Of a stretch of 64,000 nucleotides of DNA, positions 7,871 to 15,197 are shown piece by piece. Positions within the stretch are counted from its first letter, which is position 1; each line of letters starts with the position of its first letter. This DNA is from Mucilaginibacter gotjawali (GTDB lineage Bacteria > Bacteroidota > Bacteroidia > Sphingobacteriales > Sphingobacteriaceae), in the NCBI RefSeq assembly GCF_002355435.1, contig NZ_AP017313.1, forward strand, positions 5,208,001 to 5,272,000, written 5' to 3'. The position numbers and the translations under genes are program-made. The notes under the pieces were generated by a model. That model searched no databases and was not told the origin of the DNA. It saw only the letters and a program-made list of their open reading frames with translations.

Positions 7871-8467
7871 TTACGCCTCTATTTCTTTTAAAATATTTTC
7901 GGCGCCGGCAAGCACATTAAGATAACACCGGGACACCCATCTTGTGGCAAACCAATAATAAATTGGCGAAATAATAAGGTACCAATACCACACACCGGTT
8001 ATTTTAAAAATATCTTTCCCGCCAATAAGTTCGCTCATTACCGGCAGGCTTACCAGCATGAGGATAGCCCCGAGATAAAATTTCAATTTTTGAACAGACA
8101 CAATTTGCTTTTTACTGCTTGAATAGGCTATTAATGATTCCTTGTAGCTGTTAGCCGAAATATTGATTGACCTGATCTTAAAAATTGACCTGATAGTAAG
8201 CGTGGGCATCAGGATCAATAACAGGGCCGAAACAATACCGCAAACCAACAAATACCAGGTGTTTAGTGCCCCCATATTTATAAGTATATAAGCTGCTATC
8301 ACAAAACATCCGGCTGAGCCTATTGCTTCGGGCACCCAGATCTTAGCTACTTTATGGTTATAATTTACTTGTGTCATTTTGATAATTAATGAATCGGTTA
8401 ATTTTTTTTGTTTTTCCATTTCGGCCGACATTTCTCCCCACAGGGTTTTCATTTCTTCTAATTCCAT
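7871..8467 (-). CDS. Membrane protein, putative regulator partner of the ECF sigma factor
   Basis: 198 residues: an N-terminal cytosolic helix (MELEEMKTLWGEMSAEMEKQKKL) followed by two pairs of hydrophobic helices at roughly 50-95 and 130-180. It starts 7 bases after the ECF sigma gene on the same strand. Soluble N-terminus plus membrane helices plus adjacency to an ECF sigma gene suggests an anti-sigma factor, but no zinc-finger (HxxxCxxC) or FecR motif is present, so the role is inferred from context. Confidence 0.6.
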   Translation of the reverse strand: MELEEMKTLWGEMSAEMEKQKKLTDSLIIKMTQVNYNHKVAKIWVPEAIGSAGCFVIAAYILINMGALNTWYLLVCGIVSALLLILMPTLTIRSIFKIRSINISANSYKESLIAYSSSKKQIVSVQKLKFYLGAILMLVSLPVMSELIGGKDIFKITGVWYWYLIISPIYYWFATRWVSRCYLNVLAGAENILKEIEA

Positions 8468-8474
8468 CTTATTT

Positions 8475-8957
8475 TTAATTTATTTGAACTGCCAATTTTT
8501 GTTTGATCCTGCCTAAACGGGTGCCTACATTGCTTGCGGTAAACCCCGTTATCGTGGCTATTTCGTCGTACGTTTTTCCTTCCAGGTAGAGGAGAACAAT
8601 ACCTTTTTCTATTTCGTTCAGCTGTTTTACCAGGGCAAACAGCATTTCGCTCCGCTCCTGCATGGTGGTGTCCTGTATATCGGGCTTATTTAGCAAGCCC
8701 TCATCAATGGGTACACGGTCCCCTTTCTTTTTCTCTTTATTTAAATGGCCGATGGCGGTGTTTAAAGCGATGCGGTACATCCAGGTACTTATTTTAGATT
8801 CATTTCTGAATGTGCCGAAACATTTCCATAACTGATATACTACTTCCTGGTACAAATCCTGCTCGTCCTCTTTGCTGTTTGTGTACACCCTGGCCACCTT
8901 ATAAATAAGGCCCTCGTTTTCTTTTATAATCCTGATAAAAGCTTCTTTACTGTGCAT
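8475..8957 (-). CDS. RNA polymerase ECF-type sigma factor
   Basis: 160 residues with region 2 (EDEQDLYQEVVYQLWKCFGTFRNESKISTWMYRIALNTAI, about residues 30-70) and region 4 (ALVKQLNEIEKGIVLLYLEGKTYDEIATITGFTASNVGTRLGRIKQKL, about 106-155). Such factors redirect RNA polymerase to a small regulon in response to a membrane signal. The gene lies 7 bases before the membrane protein gene and is followed by small secreted and membrane ORFs. No obvious autoregulated promoter is seen upstream. Confidence 0.92.
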   Translation of the reverse strand: MHSKEAFIRIIKENEGLIYKVARVYTNSKEDEQDLYQEVVYQLWKCFGTFRNESKISTWMYRIALNTAIGHLNKEKKKGDRVPIDEGLLNKPDIQDTTMQERSEMLFALVKQLNEIEKGIVLLYLEGKTYDEIATITGFTASNVGTRLGRIKQKLAVQIN

Positions 8958-9120
8958 TTAAATCTTACTATATCCAATTAGTAGGGAAGGTGCACGAAAA
9001 ATCACAAAAAAAGTTAATTATTTTTCGGAGAGCCAAAAGCCCCCCGGCGCCGGAGCCGCCCAGGGCGGGGGCAGCAGCCAATTTTCTTACAGCGGCTGCA
9101 CTGTTTTAAATACCCGTAAT

Positions 9121-9152
9121 TTTTGTTTTTGATATATAATAATATACCTTTA
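9121..9152 (+). promoter_or_regulatory. Bacteroidota-type promoter
   Basis: TTTTG (9121-9125), 19 bases, then TACCTTTA (9145-9152). This fits TTTG-N19-21-TAnnTTTG with a final G-to-A change. It lies 37 bases before the lipoprotein start. Confidence 0.55.
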
Positions 9153-9189
9153 TGTTATTATACTAAATCGTTTTAGCCAATTACACAAT

Positions 9190-10446
9190 ATGAAAGCCCG
9201 GAAACTGCCCGCCTTGTTGTTTGCCGTTTTAATAATGGCTACAGGGTGCAAAAAAAATAATGTCAAAACCGTTCCGCCCACGCCGCCATGCAATGGCCCC
9301 CAATTGCTTAAGGAAAATATTTTGCCTGATTATTTAATAGTTGACGGCGGCCTGATCACTGTTTATGATGAAATAGCAGCTGATCTGCCAGGCAATGTGT
9401 ATATCGAAAACACTTCACAGGAATTTACCGACCCCAATTTAACAAATGGTATTGCAGGAATTGCGCAGGGATACTTGTATAAATTTGATGCGCTTGGTAA
9501 CCAGGTGTACACTAAACCGGCCATCACCGGTTATCAATCAGCTATTGCTGTTGATTCGATGCAGCAGGTGTATATTGGTTATTTTACAATTCTTGACTCT
9601 CCCTGGCACAGTATCGTAAACGCCACTAAATATAACAGCTCCGGCGATACCGCCTGGAGCAAGCATATTTACTATGCCATGGATGCTACTTTTACCAGCC
9701 TGGGGGTGAGCAATATCGGCATTTTGCATGTAGCGGCAGACGATATCAGCGCCCCGCTTGATAACCAGTATAATGACCCGACGGTGCAGGTTCAACCGGG
9801 CAGCGGGAATATGATGTACACCTTCGATCAAACCGGCAAGCTGACGCACGTAAAACAAATATCTACAGGTTTTAGTACAGCAAGTTACCAGTTTTTGCCA
9901 TCAGGCGGCTTTTATGATATTTACTACGCGGCAGGTTATACTGCCATTGCAGATGAATATGACCTAAATTCAAAACTGGTAAATACCCGGCAAATAGCTG
10001 TCCCCGAACGCTCAACCGTGTTTTGCGACAGTAAAACAAATATTTACAATATCGACAGCACAACCATAACCAAATACACCGGCGGTAATACAAAAGCCTG
10101 GTCGATAAAGGTGCCGCCTTTTAAACTGGTAAAAACAGGCGCCGACGGCAACCTGTATATTGCCGGCACCTTTAATGGCAGTGTAAACTTTAACCCTGCC
10201 GGCACCTCAAAAACATTAACCGCGCATGGCAATAATGATAGCTTCCTGGCAAAAATTGACGCCGATGGCAAAATGACCTGGGTAATACAAAGTTTAGGAA
10301 CCGATGGTAAAACTTACACCGGCGCATCGCAGATAGATAAGTTTGTCTTCACCGGCAAAAACGGAATATTTGTTACGGGATCGGCGCTGAATTCAAATAC
10401 TCACAAAAATGTTCATTTTGGTGCTTTGTATATGCAGTGTGAATAG
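9190..10446 (+). CDS. Lipoprotein with beta-propeller-like repeats
   Basis: 418 residues beginning with a lipoprotein signal (LLFAVLIMATGCKKNN; lipid-anchored Cys about residue 20). The rest carries recurring short units such as GYLYKFDALGNQVYTKP, GNMMYTFDQTGKLTHVKQ and DSFLAKIDADGKMTWVIQSLG. This FD/ID-x-x-G-x-x-x-W/Y pattern is typical of SBBP-like or quinoprotein-like propeller blades. It is probably attached to the outer membrane. It converges with hicB, with only 13 bases between the stop codons. No catalytic site is recognised. Confidence 0.7.
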   Translation: MKARKLPALLFAVLIMATGCKKNNVKTVPPTPPCNGPQLLKENILPDYLIVDGGLITVYDEIAADLPGNVYIENTSQEFTDPNLTNGIAGIAQGYLYKFDALGNQVYTKPAITGYQSAIAVDSMQQVYIGYFTILDSPWHSIVNATKYNSSGDTAWSKHIYYAMDATFTSLGVSNIGILHVAADDISAPLDNQYNDPTVQVQPGSGNMMYTFDQTGKLTHVKQISTGFSTASYQFLPSGGFYDIYYAAGYTAIADEYDLNSKLVNTRQIAVPERSTVFCDSKTNIYNIDSTTITKYTGGNTKAWSIKVPPFKLVKTGADGNLYIAGTFNGSVNFNPAGTSKTLTAHGNNDSFLAKIDADGKMTWVIQSLGTDGKTYTGASQIDKFVFTGKNGIFVTGSALNSNTHKNVHFGALYMQCE

Positions 10447-10459
10447 GTAGAGGCGTCTA

Positions 10460-10846
10460 TCAAGATACATAAACCGAAGCTTTTTGCATTTCATCAGCCA
10501 ACCTGTGCAGCGTTTCTTCAATCTTTTTTGCCTGGTTTAATGAGGGGTGTTTTACGCCGGAAGCATATTGGCGCAGTAATCCGGGGTGGATGCCCGCATG
10601 TTTTGCCACCTTGCTGATATTTAAAAAATCGAATTGGCGGAAAAGCGCATAAACATCATACCTGATGTCGAACACTACGCTTTCGGGTTCAAGCCCCTCG
10701 AAATCTTTTAACAGCCCTTTTAAATTCAGTTGCAGGGTATCCAGGTTATCGGCTTCTTCCACAATCAGGTTATCATTATAATTTACCCTTCCCCAAATTC
10801 CGTTTTCACCTTTTTCGATGATGAGTTCAATCTTTTGCACGTCCAT
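10460..10846 (-). CDS. hicB: HicB-type antitoxin
   Basis: 128 residues: an N-terminal partial RNase-H-like HicB fold (ELIIEKGENGIWGRVNYNDNLIVEEADNLDTLQLNLKGLL, about 6-48) and a C-terminal helix-turn-helix (ISKVAKHAGIHPGLLRQYASGVKHPSLNQAKKIEETLHRL, about 77-116). It neutralises the HicA mRNA interferase and represses the operon through its DNA-binding domain. It lies 122 bases downstream of hicA on the same strand, in the toxin-first order common to hicAB. Confidence 0.85.
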   Translation of the reverse strand: MDVQKIELIIEKGENGIWGRVNYNDNLIVEEADNLDTLQLNLKGLLKDFEGLEPESVVFDIRYDVYALFRQFDFLNISKVAKHAGIHPGLLRQYASGVKHPSLNQAKKIEETLHRLADEMQKASVYVS

Positions 10847-10968
10847 GGTGTTTTTTTCGCTTTATTTTGGCTATAGCCAATGAGCGTTTGTTTATTGTTT
10901 CAAATTTTTACGCTTTTCACGCAAGCAAACGGTTGTTTTAAATAAAACAACAAATAAAGGTTGGGGGC

Positions 10969-11151
10969 TTATTTTAACCCCGCCTGTTTTAAAATCGCTT
11001 GTAATGTTCCTTTTGGAATATCTCCTTTATGAACCGGAACTGTCACTTTCCCCGGTTTGTTAGGATTTACCAATTGCAGGTGACTGCCTTTCTGGTCTTT
11101 TTCCAGCCAGCCGTCGTCTTTTAGCAATTTAAGTAATTCCTTAACCTTCAT
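10969..11151 (-). CDS. hicA: HicA-type toxin (mRNA interferase)
   Basis: 60 residues with the double-stranded-RNA-binding-like HicA fold: MKVKELLKLLKDDGW, then QKGSHLQLV, where H24 is the catalytic His, VPVHKGDIPKGTLQAILKQAGL. HicA cleaves mRNA when the antitoxin is lost. Its promoter and an inverted-repeat operator lie directly before the start codon. HicAB pairs are common in accessory regions, which fits the transposon debris that follows. Confidence 0.88.
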   Translation of the reverse strand: MKVKELLKLLKDDGWLEKDQKGSHLQLVNPNKPGKVTVPVHKGDIPKGTLQAILKQAGLK

Positions 11152-11155
11152 TATC

Positions 11156-11176
11156 TAAAGGTAGCATATTTGCTAC
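11156..11176 (-). promoter_or_regulatory. hicAB promoter and palindromic operator
   Basis: GTAGCA-TATT-TGCTAC (11161-11176) is a perfect 6-bp inverted repeat. It overlaps a minus-strand -7 box TACCTTTA (11163 down to 11156). The start codon of hicA follows 4 bases later, so the mRNA should be leaderless or nearly so. The palindrome is well placed for HicB autorepression. The sequence is direct; the binding role is inferred. Confidence 0.6.
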
Positions 11177-11206
11177 TTTATTGCAAATTTATTTAAAAAA
11201 TATACG

Positions 11207-11342
11207 GTCCTGGTTTATCGCGCCGAAGATTATTTATTCAAGCGCCTCCAAAATGCCGGTGTCGACCAGATTATTGAGGTGGGTGGTTTTTTTAGTGTAG
11301 TCGCAGACTACGCGCATAGTCGTCCGAAGTTACAAACTTCGG
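11207..11342 (+). pseudogene. Remnant of a REP-associated (RAYT, IS200-like) transposase 3' end with REP hairpins
   Basis: The stretch reading LVYRAEDYLFKRLQNAGVDQII is a decayed copy of the transposase C-terminus better preserved at 14611-14868 (LVYRAEDYIYSSASNYAGIDQII). Both are followed by the same hairpins: GTAGTC-GCA-GACTAC and CCGAAGTT-ACA-AACTTCGG (here perfect, 11324-11342). The reading frame is shifted relative to the other copy, so it cannot code. Confidence 0.7.
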
Positions 11343-12006
11343 AAAGCGGGTAAATAGGTAGTTTTTCTCCGCGCAAAGACAAAAAAGATTAGCCTGCAAA
11401 AAGCGTCAGCGTTTTTTGCCAATGCCTGGTAGTGGAGCGCGGCGGGCTACCTGTCAGCTGAGCACGAGTCGCCTTTGCGCTTTCGGCCTGAGCGACAGAC
11501 TCGCGCTTGAAGAGTGGAGCGTTACGGCGAGAAAAAAATTAACCGTGATGCATATCGTCCCGTGTATAACGCCCTTTCAGGGCTGGCAGGATGTGCCTAT
11601 ACCCGCCGGACTTCGCCCGGCGTTAACGTGTAGCGCCCTTTCAGGGCTGGTGTAAACCAATTTTAAGTCCTGAAAAGGACGTAATACGCCAACAATGGGT
11701 GCAGCCCATCGCATAGCCGGTAGCACGGGCGCAGCAGACTCGCGCTTGAAGAGAAACCCTCCCCGCCACTTCACAGCCGGCCGCACCCCTCCCATTGGGA
11801 GGGAGTTTTGGCGGTGATTCAGATCTTCCGAACACCCGGGATGATAAAACCAAAAAGGGTGTAGAAATATATTCTTCGGCCCTTTAAGCTATCCTGCCTC
11901 AAAATGATTTAGATGGATATACCTGTTAGCGGGGCACGCGACCGCGCAGACTATCCCGGCATACACGCGCCCCGGGAACTTAACCCTCAAAAAAATTCCG
12001 CCGATT
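11343..12006. other. Non-coding accessory spacer
   Basis: No gene is supported. It holds the multi-hairpin repeat at 11571-11717 and a doubled word CAGACTCGCGCTTGAAGAG (11498-11516 and about 11728-11746). It also has a GC-rich tract related in inverted orientation to the tract at about 14200-14245. Open frames here translate hairpin repeats, not proteins. Confidence 0.6.
11571..11717 (+). repeat. Multi-hairpin intergenic repeat, copy A
   Basis: First of four copies (others at 14363-14510, 16252-16371 and, inverted, 54041-54195). The shared core contains the hairpins GCCCTttcAGGGC, CGCCGG-acttcg-CCCGGCG and ATGGG-TGCAG-CCCAT, and the invariant GTAAACCAATTTTAAGTCCT. It lies close to RAYT remnants and is therefore read as a BIME/REP-type element. 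Confidence 0.75.
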
Positions 12007-12014
12007 TATTTTTG
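12007..12014 (+). promoter_or_regulatory. -7 element before the cysteine-rich membrane protein gene
   Basis: TATTTTTG matches TAnnTTTG and lies 25 bases before the small upstream ORF at 12039. No good -33 box is visible. Confidence 0.45.
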
Positions 12015-12038
12015 TTTTTCATTGAAAACCACTACCTT

Positions 12039-12086
12039 ATGGAAAATTCTAAACTTTATAAACCTTATTTCTCGACCGGAAATTAA
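12039..12086 (+). CDS. 15-residue upstream ORF (possible leader peptide)
   Basis: MENSKLYKPYFSTGN and a TAA stop, ending two bases before the ATG of the cysteine-rich protein. It is in a different frame from that gene, so it cannot be an N-terminal extension. Placement between the -7 box and the main start suggests translational coupling or a leader. No attenuator structure is evident. Confidence 0.3.
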   Translation: MENSKLYKPYFSTGN

Positions 12087-12088
12087 TT

Positions 12089-13855
12089 ATGTGCTCAGTT
12101 ACAATTTTAGATGTTACCGGAAATACCGGGATAGACACCATCGCTACCGTAAACGGGACCGCAACGGGGTGCGCACGTATAACGTTGTTTATTGACTGCG
12201 GTATGGACAACCACCTCGGCCCTTTTTATGCACCCGTTGATCAAAGCGGAAACTGGAGTGTTGCTATCCAGACCAAATGTGTGTGCGGCTCCCCAATCAC
12301 CGTAAATGCCACATGTGGCTCAGACCCAAATTGCACGGCCACATTTAACGGGCCTATCCGGTGTAACTGCTGCCCGGTGGTGAGTACCAATATCCAGCCT
12401 GGGCAATGCTACGATGATGGCACCAGGCAAATTGAAATTAGTTCGTCGTTCACCCTCGAAGGCAGTTGTAAAACGGTAAGCGTGTATTGGGATCTGGGCG
12501 ATGGCACTGTCACTCCACACGTTTCCTTCGGTCCGTTCGGCACCACTACAAACGTAATCTGCCCCACAATAACGCATACTTATAAATGCGGCCAAACGTA
12601 CAATGCGACAGTGCACGTGGTGAATTCATCGGGCGAATGCCCGCCGCAGGCCGTGCCTGTAGCCGTTGCATGCTGTAATGACTGTTGCCCGCAGCTAAAC
12701 TTAAAATACATCTACGGAAACTGCACCGCCCAGGCTGTAAACCTGAGTATCGAATACAGTATTATCTTATCAAGCGATGTTTCCTGTCCGCCAATTAAAG
12801 GCGTTTTATCTTTTCCGGGGCAGTCCATCGCAATCGTCAATTCATCGCCGTTAAACGGCACCGTTGCATTGGTATTACCGCCGGGTACGGGTTATGCCGT
12901 GTCGCTTATACTAACAGATCCTGGTAATTGCGGAGCTATCCATAAAACTTTTGACGTTTCGTGCGATTGTTGCCCCAATGCTACGGTTTCATTTAACACC
13001 AACGTGAGCGAGGCTTGCAATGCGGACCATGAAACCAAACATGTTACCATCAGCGCCCATGTTACCCCGATGATCAAACAGGGTTGCCCGTCAATAGTAC
13101 AGGCACAGTTGTTGGTTGACGGCGCAGCGGTCACAGCGGGTTCAGGGTCGGGTACATTTAGTTTGAACTGGCAGGGCGATTACACCTGCGGCGACCATAC
13201 CATAACTATTTCGTATCCGGGCAGCACCTGCGCTGATGCTTCGGACATCTTTTGCGTATCGGTTTGCGAGAAACCCGTATGTAAAGCCAACCGGATTGCC
13301 TTTGAGGTTTTTGCCACCACGTTTCTGATTTCGCTGGTGCTGGCTATCGTCAACACTTATGATTCTTTTATCTGGTTTATTGCTTTGGGGGCCGCCATAT
13401 TGGCCTTGATTTCTTATTTTACCTGGCTGCCCTGCCCTCGGCAATGCAACAAATGCACGCTATTTTTAGCCCTTTGGGAAATTATGCTGGCAGCATTCGT
13501 CGGTTTTTTAATGTTATCAAAATCCACCTTGAGCTGGCTGTTCTTTGTGTTGTCAGGGTCGGTCGGGCCGGTATTTGCCGTTATCATCATTATCCTTATA
13601 CTGCTGTTATGTGCACTGATTATTTACCTTTTATTTAAATACTGGGTTCAGCGGTGCTGCCCCACAAATTGCGAAAAGTGGACTAATTTCCAGGAGGCGT
13701 TTTTGAATGTATCTTTCATAAGCACAGGTATAGTTGTTGGCATACTTGCATGGGCCGGCGTGGCTGGTTTTTACATCATCCCGCTGTATGCCGCCATTTG
13801 GGCGTTGATTTCGCTGTGGGTATGGTATAAAAAAATAATGGCCTGCGGCTGGTAA
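12089..13855 (+). CDS. Cysteine-rich repeat protein with C-terminal membrane domain, no signal peptide
   Basis: 588 residues. The first about 390 form beta-rich, Ig/PKD-like repeats, including VYWDLGDGTVTPH near residue 137 and HTYKCGQTYNATVHV. They are punctuated by a recurring CCP motif: RCNCCPVV near 93, CNDCCPQLN near 199, CDCCPNATV near 293. From about residue 405 there are six or so hydrophobic helices, with more Cys clusters in the loops (LPCPRQCNKC, QRCCPTNC). Despite the extracellular look of the repeats, the N-terminus (MCSVTILDVTGNTG) is not a signal peptide. It is followed 21 bases later by a small CC-containing membrane protein. No family is recognised; Cys density suggests metal binding or disulfides. 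Confidence 0.7.
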   Translation: MCSVTILDVTGNTGIDTIATVNGTATGCARITLFIDCGMDNHLGPFYAPVDQSGNWSVAIQTKCVCGSPITVNATCGSDPNCTATFNGPIRCNCCPVVSTNIQPGQCYDDGTRQIEISSSFTLEGSCKTVSVYWDLGDGTVTPHVSFGPFGTTTNVICPTITHTYKCGQTYNATVHVVNSSGECPPQAVPVAVACCNDCCPQLNLKYIYGNCTAQAVNLSIEYSIILSSDVSCPPIKGVLSFPGQSIAIVNSSPLNGTVALVLPPGTGYAVSLILTDPGNCGAIHKTFDVSCDCCPNATVSFNTNVSEACNADHETKHVTISAHVTPMIKQGCPSIVQAQLLVDGAAVTAGSGSGTFSLNWQGDYTCGDHTITISYPGSTCADASDIFCVSVCEKPVCKANRIAFEVFATTFLISLVLAIVNTYDSFIWFIALGAAILALISYFTWLPCPRQCNKCTLFLALWEIMLAAFVGFLMLSKSTLSWLFFVLSGSVGPVFAVIIIILILLLCALIIYLLFKYWVQRCCPTNCEKWTNFQEAFLNVSFISTGIVVGILAWAGVAGFYIIPLYAAIWALISLWVWYKKIMACGW

Positions 13856-13876
13856 ATAATTAAATAATTAATTAAT

Positions 13877-14107
13877 ATGGCTTGCTGCGGTCAACTAACA
13901 AATCAACCATTTAAAAGGAAACTTGGAAAATGCAAAACCTGCATTTTTCTTTCCTTCAGTGGGACTGTCGTCAGTATAGCTTTGCTGTGCGCGTTATTGT
14001 TTTTTCCAAAAACGCCGGTGATGGTTATTGTTTTCATAGCGATTTTGGCTTTGGCATTTACAGCGCTTTCGGTGTTGCATATTGTTTTTTATTTTAAGGG
14101 GAAGTGA
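13877..14107 (+). CDS. Small membrane protein with N-terminal Cys motif (DUF3624-like)
   Basis: 76 residues: MACCGQLTNQPFKRKLGKCKTC at the N-terminus, then two hydrophobic helices (about 24-45 and 49-72). The pattern CC-x13-18-C-x2-C before a short membrane domain resembles DUF3624, a guess from memory of the family. It lies 21 bases after the cysteine-rich repeat protein on the same strand. The shared Cys-rich character suggests they act together. Confidence 0.6.
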   Translation: MACCGQLTNQPFKRKLGKCKTCIFLSFSGTVVSIALLCALLFFPKTPVMVIVFIAILALAFTALSVLHIVFYFKGK

Positions 14108-14362
14108 AGGGGCGGGCTTCACCCTGCTATGGGTTGACAAAGTGTGCCGATTGGCTATGCTTAGCGTCTTTCTGCCTTTTCCGGGTTTCCTTTTTCAGGC
14201 GCGAGTCTGACGTTCTGGCCAAAAGCGCAAATGCGCGCCCCGATGACAGGTAATCAGCTATGCCTGTCTCTGGGACACACAAGCCAACGCAGATGCTGCC
14301 AGAGACATTACAGCGACAAAAAATTAACCGCGATGCAATTCCGCCCCGCGTAAAAGGTATTA
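14108..14362. other. Non-coding spacer
   Basis: No gene is supported. The part around 14200-14245 (GGCGCGAGTCTGACG, then AAAGCGCAAATGCG) is related in inverted orientation to the tract near 11465-11510, so this is old repeat material. Confidence 0.45.
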
Positions 14363-14510
14363 CGCCCTTTCAGGGCTGACAGAGGTGCCTATACCCGCCG
14401 GACTTCGCCCGGCGTTAACGTATAGCGCCCTTTCAGGGCTGATGTAAACCAATTTTAAGTCCTGAAAGGGCGTAATACACCAACGATGGGTGCAGCCCAT
14501 CGCATAGCCA
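14363..14510 (+). repeat. Multi-hairpin intergenic repeat, copy B
   Basis: The best-preserved direct copy of the family. It runs from ACGCCCTTTCAGGGCTG through CCGCCGGACTTCGCCCGGCG to GGGTGCAGCCCATCGCATAGCC. It lies about 100 bases upstream of a truncated RAYT transposase, which supports a transposase-repeat link. Confidence 0.78.
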
Positions 14511-14610
14511 GAGGTACAGCCCGCCATCCGCTGAAGCAGGCTTGCTTGTATAGCCGGTTACCTAAACGCGGACCACAAGCGAGGACGCTTGCGGCAGCGG
14601 CGTCGAAAGT

Positions 14611-14913
14611 CGCCGCGAATGGATGCTGCACCAGTTTAAATATTACGCCTCGCAGCACACCCGTAACGAAACCTATCAGCTGTGGGAGCATGATAGCCAT
14701 CCTATTGAATTAAGCACGCCTGCATTTACACAACAAAAAATAGATTATATTCATGATAACCCTGTTCGCGCCGGCTTGGTTTACCGCGCTGAAGATTATA
14801 TTTATTCAAGCGCCTCTAACTATGCCGGCATCGACCAGATCATTGATGTGGATTGTTTGTTTTTTTAGTGTAGTCGCAGACTACGTGCATAGTCATCCGA
14901 AGTTACAAACTTC
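14611..14913 (+). pseudogene. Truncated REP-associated tyrosine transposase (C-terminal part) plus trailing hairpins
   Basis: In frame from REWMLHQFKYYASQHTRNE through QLWEHDSHPIEL and IDYIHDNPVRAGLVYRAEDYIYSSASNY to a stop at 14868. The W-x-H-D-x-H-P and Q-K-I-x-Y-I-H-x-N-P-V-R-A-G-L-V motifs are the hallmark C-terminus of RAYT (Y1, IS200-like) proteins. The HUH and catalytic Tyr-containing N-terminal two thirds are missing. After the stop come GTAGTC-GCA-GACTAC (14870-14884) and CCGAAGTT-ACA-AACTTC (14897-14913), the REP-like hairpins also found after the copy at 11207. Confidence 0.8.
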
Positions 14914-14984
14914 CTTTAGATTAGCAAATCAATAAAATCTAGTTGTTATTGCTTGTTGAAGTTTTCTTTTTGCTTCTTTTTCTT

Positions 14985-15182
14985 TTGTTAATAACCATGA
15001 TTTTTGTTGAAAAGGTTAACACTGACAGAGGCGCCTTCAGAGAGACTACCAGGTATTCAGGCCTATTGTCCGATTTAATCCTCTGTCAGTTGTTTAAACA
15101 AGCATCAAATAGAAATTAGAGTTCTCAGGCTCATTAGTAAGGTATTGATTGTGTTTAAACCGGTTAACCCTGTTATTAACAA
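14985..15182 (+). ncRNA. Candidate bridge RNA of the IS110 element
   Basis: Nested pairing is visible by eye. An 11-bp outer stem joins TTGTTAATAAC (14985-14995) to GTTATTAACAA (15172-15182). A 7-bp stem joins GGTTAAC (15014-15020) to GTTAACC (15163-15169). Inside are two stem-loops: SL1, ACTGACAGAG (15021-15030)/CTCTGTCAGT (15081-15090), and SL2, GTTTAAAC (15092-15099)/GTTTAAAC (15153-15160). Two guide-bearing loops upstream of the recombinase gene is the published plan of IS110 bridge RNAs (target loop then donor loop). Loop sequences match the element's borders (see findings). Expression is not shown by the sequence. Confidence 0.72.
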
Positions 15183-15197
15183 TTTAAAAGTAAAGTT

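Noticed and set aside
7871..8957. ECF sigma plus membrane protein as the regulator of the TonB receptor operon (FecIR style)
   Set aside because: It is 34 kb away, and the membrane protein has no FecR motifs. The link cannot be supported from sequence.
10460..11151. HicAB as part of a larger defence island with the giant helicase
   Set aside because: They are more than 43 kb apart with housekeeping operons between them.
11465..11560. Repeated GC-rich words considered as a CRISPR array
   Set aside because: The units are not evenly spaced and spacers are absent; they belong to degenerate intergenic repeats. No cas gene is present in the window.
14486..14713. Open frames within the multi-hairpin repeats (products with MRWAAPIVGVLRPF and similar)
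   Set aside because: They are translations of the repeat itself on either strand, present at every copy (11577, 14455, 53873 regions), not genes.
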